NCBI GenBank assembly: GCA_947460045.1
Contig: CANHGC010000034.1
Span: 1-9,547 of the forward strand
Origin: Bacteroidota bacterium
Lineage (GTDB): Bacteria > Bacteroidota > Bacteroidia > NS11-12g > UBA955
Length of the DNA: 9,547 nt
Direction of reading: 5' to 3'
This document shows, piece after piece, positions 6,653 to 9,547 of the stretch; positions within the stretch are counted from its first letter, which is position 1; each line of letters opens with the position of its first letter. The notes beneath the pieces are model-generated. The model was not told the DNA's origin. It did not search any database and saw only the letters and a program-made list of their open reading frames with translations. A program made the translations under genes and the position numbers.

Positions 6653-7384
6653 CTAGCCTTCTCCGAGCCACCACTTCTTGTGGAAGGTCTTGTATTTGGG
6701 GGCGTAGGCATGAATTCTGCTGAGCAAGAACTCCATGGCTTCGTCGTGACTGTCGGTCACCAAATACAAATCATGGTCTTCCGGTGAGATGGCGTGTTTC
6801 AATTCCATCATTTTGAGTTGTTCCACTTGGTGTTGCCAATATTCGCTGCCAAACAACACAATCGGAAATTTGGGGATTTTATCGCACTGTACCAAGGTAT
6901 AGGCCTCGAAGAGTTCATCGAGGGTACCCAATCCGCCGGGCATGATCACAAAGCCCACGGAGTATTTGAATAGCAACACTTTCCTAACGAAAAAATAACG
7001 GATATCGACCCAAACATCCAAAAACGGGTTGGGTTTCTGCTCAAACGGCAGCTCGATGTTCACCCCGATGGTATGTCCGCCCACGTCTTTTGCACCCCTG
7101 CTTGCGGCTTCCATCACGCCCGGACCACCCCCGGTCACTACATTGAAACCCGCTTGTGCCACGCGGGCACCCATTTCGCGTGATTGTTGGTAGTATTCGT
7201 TGTCTTCTTTGAAGCGGGCCGATCCAAAAATGGAGATACACGGGCCTTCAAAGTGCAAACTGCGGAAGCCTTTGATGAATTGAAAAAACACGCCCAGGGC
7301 GAAGGTGAATTCGGCGAATCTGCTTCGGGGTCCTTGGTATACGCGAAGGTCGTTATTGCGATTGTAAATGTATTTTTCTTTCAT
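6653..7384 (-). CDS. LOG-family nucleotide 5'-monophosphate phosphoribohydrolase (TIGR00730)
   Basis: The 243-residue cytoplasmic Rossmann-type enzyme contains both LOG signatures: VVTGGGPGVMEAASRGA (82-98) and MPGGLGTLDELFE (148-160), with Arg134/Lys135 in FFVRKVLL between them. Family members split the N-glycosidic bond of nucleoside 5'-monophosphates, either activating cytokinins or recycling AMP and pyrimidine nucleotides. In non-plant-associated bacteria the second is the safer reading. About 45 residues precede the Rossmann core (starting CISIFGSARF at 49-58). They include an aromatic-rich amphipathic stretch (about 22-44) that is longer than in the short LOG class. The ATG at 7384 comes just 20 nt after the ndk terminator, so it needs its own promoter or read-through. 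Name caution: automatic labels such as 'lysine decarboxylase' for this family are historical errors. Confidence 0.92.
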   Translation of the reverse strand: MKEKYIYNRNNDLRVYQGPRSRFAEFTFALGVFFQFIKGFRSLHFEGPCISIFGSARFKEDNEYYQQSREMGARVAQAGFNVVTGGGPGVMEAASRGAKDVGGHTIGVNIELPFEQKPNPFLDVWVDIRYFFVRKVLLFKYSVGFVIMPGGLGTLDELFEAYTLVQCDKIPKFPIVLFGSEYWQHQVEQLKMMELKHAISPEDHDLYLVTDSHDEAMEFLLSRIHAYAPKYKTFHKKWWLGEG

Positions 7385-7394
7385 CTAGGTGTTT

Positions 7395-7402
7395 CAAATA
7401 TC
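7395..7402 (-). promoter_or_regulatory. Weak -7-like box (GATATTTG) before the LOG gene
   Basis: GATATTTG differs from TAnnTTTG at one base and ends 10 nt before the ATG at 7384. The region where a -33 element would lie is taken up by the ndk terminator stem, so the call is weak. Confidence 0.25.
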
Positions 7403-7404
7403 AT

Positions 7405-7432
7405 AAAAAAAGCCCCGGCTCAGCCGGGGCTT
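7405..7432 (-). terminator. Rho-independent terminator of ndk
   Basis: On the minus strand a perfect 10-bp stem, AAGCCCCGGC / GCCGGGGCTT (plus positions 7423-7432 and 7410-7419), with a three-base loop (7420-7422), runs into an uninterrupted U-tract (7405-7411). It begins about 22 nt after the ndk stop. On the plus strand no T-run follows, so it acts in one direction only. Confidence 0.92.
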
Positions 7433-7454
7433 GGAAAAAATCTATTTCTATTAA

Positions 7455-7874
7455 TTAGAAACGCTCGTCGGCACCGAAGAAGAAGTTGCCTTCGATCTCG
7501 GCGTTCTCATCGCTGTCGCTACCGTGAATGGCATTGGCATCGATGCTCTTGGCGAACAAGTTGCGGATGGTACCCGCATCGGCCTTCTGAGGATCAGTAG
7601 CACCAATCAACTTGCGGAAATCTTCAATGGCGTTGTCTTTTTCCAAGATCGCAGCATAGATAGGACCGCTGGTCATGAAGCTCACCAAATCGTTGAAGAA
7701 AGGACGTTCTCTGTGGATACCATAGAAATCACCCGCGCGCTCTTCGCTCAATTGGGTGTATTTCAATGCCACCACTTTGAAGCCGGCTTGAATGATTTGA
7801 TCTAAAATTTTTCCTGAATGGCCGTTTGCTACTGCATCGGGCTTGAACATTGTGAAAGTGCGGTTTGTTGCCAT
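7455..7874 (-). CDS. ndk: Nucleoside diphosphate kinase
   Basis: Ndk transfers the gamma phosphate of ATP to NDPs through a phosphohistidine intermediate, balancing cellular NTP and dNTP pools. The 139 residues are full length for the bacterial enzyme. Active-site residues are all visible: K11 (FKPDAV), Y51 and H54 in [11 protein letters not shown]87, T93, R104, N114 and the phosphorylated H117 in [12 protein letters not shown]. The ATG at 7874 gives the normal N-terminus. A strong intrinsic terminator follows. It lies 42 nt downstream of the LYS1-like oxidoreductase gene with no terminator between them, so co-transcription is possible. Confidence 0.98.
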   Translation of the reverse strand: MATNRTFTMFKPDAVANGHSGKILDQIIQAGFKVVALKYTQLSEERAGDFYGIHRERPFFNDLVSFMTSGPIYAAILEKDNAIEDFRKLIGATDPQKADAGTIRNLFAKSIDANAIHGSDSDENAEIEGNFFFGADERF

Positions 7875-7890
7875 GTTTGTTTAAAATCGG

Positions 7891-7908
7891 CGCAAATTTC
7901 GCAAATTC
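7891..7908 (-). repeat. 9-bp direct repeat upstream of ndk, promoter-like
   Basis: Two adjacent 9-mers (CGCAAATTT and CGCAAATTC on the plus strand, eight of nine identical) sit in the 42-nt gap before ndk. The proximal copy gives GAAATTTG on the minus strand, one base from TAnnTTTG and 18 nt before the ATG, so it may be the ndk -7 region or an operator. Confidence 0.3.
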
Positions 7909-7916
7909 TGGGCATA

Positions 7917-9113
7917 TTACTGCACAAAATCGCTCAAATACTGGAAATGTGCGGTCAAATTCCCACTTTGTGTGATCGTGGCTTCCTCAATCAATCGGGA
8001 TTTCCCACTCATAAATTCCGGCATCACCAACTGCAACAACATCTCACCAAACTCCTCACTGGCGTCTTTCGGCAACTCATTGGGCAAATTTCCTACCGCC
8101 ATCACATCCACTGAATCTTCCGTGTACGGTTCACAAGGCGATCCCGTACGTCGGCTCCACCCAATCACCGGCTCCGCAATGCTCGTGGCCTGGTAAGTGA
8201 TCGGCACGCTGCCCTCCACATCGCAACTGATATCGGCAATCACCGTGGGTTTGAACTTCTCGGGATCCTGGGTGTCTTCGGCCTCAAACAATCGTGGCAA
8301 ATCGGCCGTCCAATAGATGCCATTCACCAACAAATCCGTGCAGGCGGCATAGCCCTTGAACTGACTGATGTACTCGCCATGGTGTTGATAGAAATGCTTC
8401 GTATCCCATTGCGTGAGGGTGGGGTGGACGTACAAATCCGGACTGTTGAGTTGAACGAAAACCGGTTCGTTGTATTGAATATGTAGGTATTGATTGGGGG
8501 TGACTTCCCTGATCTGCAACGCCCGCAACAAATCCAAAGCCCCTTGCGATACCCTGCCACCGCCGGTAATCACAATGCGCATATTGGGTAAATCTACGCG
8601 CAGCAATTGCGTGAGGATATCCGCGTAATTCTTGCTCTGATGGGCCGGCTTCAATGAAAACAACCCGTGCTTTTTGCCATACACCAGCAACCCGTTGTAA
8701 GTGCCCACCACGCCCGCGTATCGACCAAAACCCAAGACCCTCGCGCCGGTTTCGTAGCGAAGTACCTCGTAATCGATGAGGGTGATGTTTTTCTCTAATA
8801 TTGTTTGCAACATGCCCCGGTTGTAAGGCTGTTTTTTGATCGTGTGCGAAAAGAAAAAGTACGTTTTTCCCGCAATCAACGCCTCGCTGGGGACCTCTTT
8901 GATGTTGAAAATCACATCGCAACGTTCCAAAGAATCCACCACTTCGATGCCCACTTCGCGGTAAGCATCATCGGCAAAACACCTCGATGGCGAAGATTCC
9001 ACCAACACCCGCACCTCCGGATATCGCTGCTGCAAGGCCACACACTGTATGGGCGATAAGGCCACTCGATTGTCGGGCGGATTTTTTCTCTCTTTCGATA
9101 AACCAATGATCAC
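7917..9113 (-). CDS. LYS1/saccharopine-dehydrogenase-like oxidoreductase (AlaDH/PNT superfamily)
   Basis: The 398-residue, probably NAD(P)-dependent, enzyme has the two-domain AlaDH/PNT layout. The N-terminal substrate domain has KNPPDNRVALSP (10-21), FNIKEVP with K72 and FFFSHTIKKQP with H90. These align with the catalytic Lys and His of yeast saccharopine dehydrogenase (Lys1). LIDYEVL (112-118) and FGRYAGVVGTYN (129-140) follow, as in LYS1 and the LKR half of the plant/animal bifunctional enzyme. The Rossmann domain starts at MRIVITGGGRVSQGA (178-192). Family reactions are reductive or oxidative amino-acid chemistry on lysine/saccharopine or alanine-like substrates, and the exact substrate is not shown. 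Start: GTG at 9113, giving MIIGLSKERKNPPD, which matches the family N-terminus; no ATG lies nearby. It is divergent from the SRAP gene with an 89-nt gap. Confidence 0.82.
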   Translation of the reverse strand: MIIGLSKERKNPPDNRVALSPIQCVALQQRYPEVRVLVESSPSRCFADDAYREVGIEVVDSLERCDVIFNIKEVPSEALIAGKTYFFFSHTIKKQPYNRGMLQTILEKNITLIDYEVLRYETGARVLGFGRYAGVVGTYNGLLVYGKKHGLFSLKPAHQSKNYADILTQLLRVDLPNMRIVITGGGRVSQGALDLLRALQIREVTPNQYLHIQYNEPVFVQLNSPDLYVHPTLTQWDTKHFYQHHGEYISQFKGYAACTDLLVNGIYWTADLPRLFEAEDTQDPEKFKPTVIADISCDVEGSVPITYQATSIAEPVIGWSRRTGSPCEPYTEDSVDVMAVGNLPNELPKDASEEFGEMLLQLVMPEFMSGKSRLIEEATITQSGNLTAHFQYLSDFVQ

Positions 9114-9126
9114 AAATCAAAGGAAC
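9111..9126 (-). promoter_or_regulatory. Left arm of inverted repeat spanning the GTG start of the oxidoreductase gene
   Basis: The minus strand reads GTTCCTTTGATTTGTG, whose last three bases are the GTG start codon at 9113. It matches the right arm (9190-9205) at 14 of 16 bases in inverted orientation. It contains TTCCTTTG, one base from TAnnTTTG, four nt before the start. Confidence 0.5.
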
Positions 9127-9189
9127 AAAAAAAATGGCAAGTCGAAATCAAAAAGTTGGGTAACAATCGCAAAATGTGGCGAATGCGCC

Positions 9190-9205
9190 GTTTCTTTGAT
9201 CTGTG
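9190..9205 (+). promoter_or_regulatory. Right arm of inverted repeat spanning the GTG start of the SRAP gene
   Basis: The plus strand reads GTTTCTTTGATCTGTG, ending in the GTG start codon at 9203-9205. It differs from the left arm at two of 16 bases. TTTCTTTG is one base from TAnnTTTG and ends four nt before the start. The 89 nt between the two genes hold an A-rich stretch and no other gene. Confidence 0.5.
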
Positions 9206-9547
9206 TGTTTCAGCTACGCCATCAATTTTTCTGCCACCGCTCTGCAATCGAAGTTGCAACTGGGCGATGGCGATCTCGAAATCCAATTGCCTTGGGAAGT
9301 GCCCACGGCGGAAATCCCATCTCCGGAAATCCCAACAGCGGAAGCGCTCACTTCGGGTAACTCCGATATTGAAACCCCGGTCGGGAATACCCCCGACACG
9401 GAATCATCCGCCCCGCAAAGTATCCTGCCCGGACCCGGCTATTTCCTCAGCGGGTTTGATCGGCCCCTGCTGCCCGTGATCACCGCGGTGATGAACCCCC
9501 AAAACCCCACCTACAACCTATCGGCCATGCACTGGGGACTGGTTCCC
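9203..9547 (+). CDS. SRAP-domain protein (YedK/HMCES-like abasic-site shield), N-terminal 115 residues (runs off right edge)
   Basis: SRAP proteins attach covalently through Cys2 to abasic sites in single-stranded DNA and protect them during replication. The frame that ends in SAMHWGLVP (107-115), preceded by GYFLSGFDRPLLPVIT (79-94), is the SRAP core pattern. Following it back, the first usable start is a GTG at 9203, which gives M-C-F-S-Y-A-I-N and so places Cys at position 2, as required. An in-frame TGA lies just upstream, two codons before the GTG, so no earlier start is possible. Between the N-terminal strand and the core sits an unusual insert of about 40-50 residues rich in Pro, Glu, Thr and Ser (about 30-76). 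It includes a 15-bp repeat. The later catalytic Glu and His lie beyond the window. Neighbour: divergent from the oxidoreductase gene. Confidence 0.9.
   Translation, partial: MCFSYAINFSATALQSKLQLGDGDLEIQLPWEVPTAEIPSPEIPTAEALTSGNSDIETPVGNTPDTESSAPQSILPGPGYFLSGFDRPLLPVITAVMNPQNPTYNLSAMHWGLVP
9308..9352 (+). repeat. 15-bp repeat (3 units) inside the SRAP gene
   Basis: Three in-frame 15-bp units (9308-9322, 9323-9337, 9338-9352) encode AEIPS, PEIPT and AEALT, residues 36-50 of the SRAP protein. The first two are nearly identical in DNA (CGGAAATCCCA core) and the third is diverged. Unit length keeps the frame. Confidence 0.7.

Noticed and set aside
6600..6674. N-terminal extension of the DHS-like protein to 6674
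   Set aside because: The extra 25 residues overlap the LOG gene and the TATCTTTG box and look like noise. The family N-terminus begins at the ATG at 6599.
8284..8922. Minus-strand 212-codon open frame inside the oxidoreductase gene
   Set aside because: It is an out-of-frame shadow. The oxidoreductase frame has continuous family motifs throughout.
9156..9479. ATG-started plus-strand frames over the SRAP region (9156-9479 and 9049-9360)
   Set aside because: Neither frame carries SRAP motifs. The frame from GTG 9203 does, with Cys at position 2 and MHWGLVP at the end. No frameshift is needed.
1..9547. A new defence, mobile or CRISPR-like system
   Set aside because: All genes fall into known housekeeping or envelope families, repeats are short coding minisatellites, and no spacer-like array, transposase, integrase or toxin-antitoxin pair is visible.

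Overview
The window looks like chromosomal DNA from a member of the Bacteroidota (lineage below phylum not resolved). The evidence is the protein families (a Bacteroidota-type KdsC, a bacterial deoxyhypusine-synthase-like protein, a LYS1-like oxidoreductase, a ChaN-like protein). It is supported by start regions without Shine-Dalgarno sequences that instead carry TAnnTTTG-type -7 boxes, and by moderate GC. I see no tRNA, rRNA, CRISPR array, insertion sequence, phage gene or attachment site. Coding density is high, and no gene-free stretch exceeds about 110 bases.

Layout. Ten genes lie on the minus strand and one partial gene on the plus strand. In minus-strand transcription order (right to left) they are: a LYS1/alanine-dehydrogenase-like oxidoreductase (7917-9113); ndk (7455-7874), followed by a strong intrinsic terminator (about 7405-7432); a LOG-family nucleotide phosphoribohydrolase (6653-7384); a deoxyhypusine-synthase-family protein (5628-6599); a secreted ChaN-like protein (4453-5541); a KdsC-type phosphatase (3924-4448); a CBS-pair protein (3222-3881); a Wzz-type chain-length determinant (2060-3115); an O-antigen ligase/polymerase-family membrane protein (581-2053); and the N-terminal part of a DppC/OppC-type ABC permease (606 to the left edge). 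On the plus strand an SRAP (YedK/HMCES-like) protein starts at a GTG at 9203 and runs off the right edge.

How the genes relate. kdsC, wzz and the ligase/polymerase point to envelope polysaccharide or LPS synthesis. ChaN-kdsC (4-nt gap) and wzz-ligase-permease (6-nt gap, then a 26-nt overlap) look like two tightly coupled groups. The rest is housekeeping: nucleotide metabolism (ndk, LOG), polyamine-type chemistry (DHS-like), amino-acid dehydrogenase chemistry and DNA repair (SRAP).

Most notable points. (1) The divergent GTG-started genes at the right end share a 16-nt near-perfect inverted repeat that includes both start codons. (2) TTTG boxes sit only 4-7 nt before five start codons, two of them inside an identical 13-mer, suggesting leaderless or nearly leaderless transcripts. 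(3) wzz and the ligase are in the same frame, separated by one TAA and two codons. (4) Two in-frame minisatellites encode low-complexity inserts, NP repeats in a permease loop and a Pro/Glu/Thr/Ser-rich insert in SRAP. (5) The DHS-like protein keeps the catalytic Lys but lacks residues that bind spermidine in human DHS. I found no convincing new multi-gene system.
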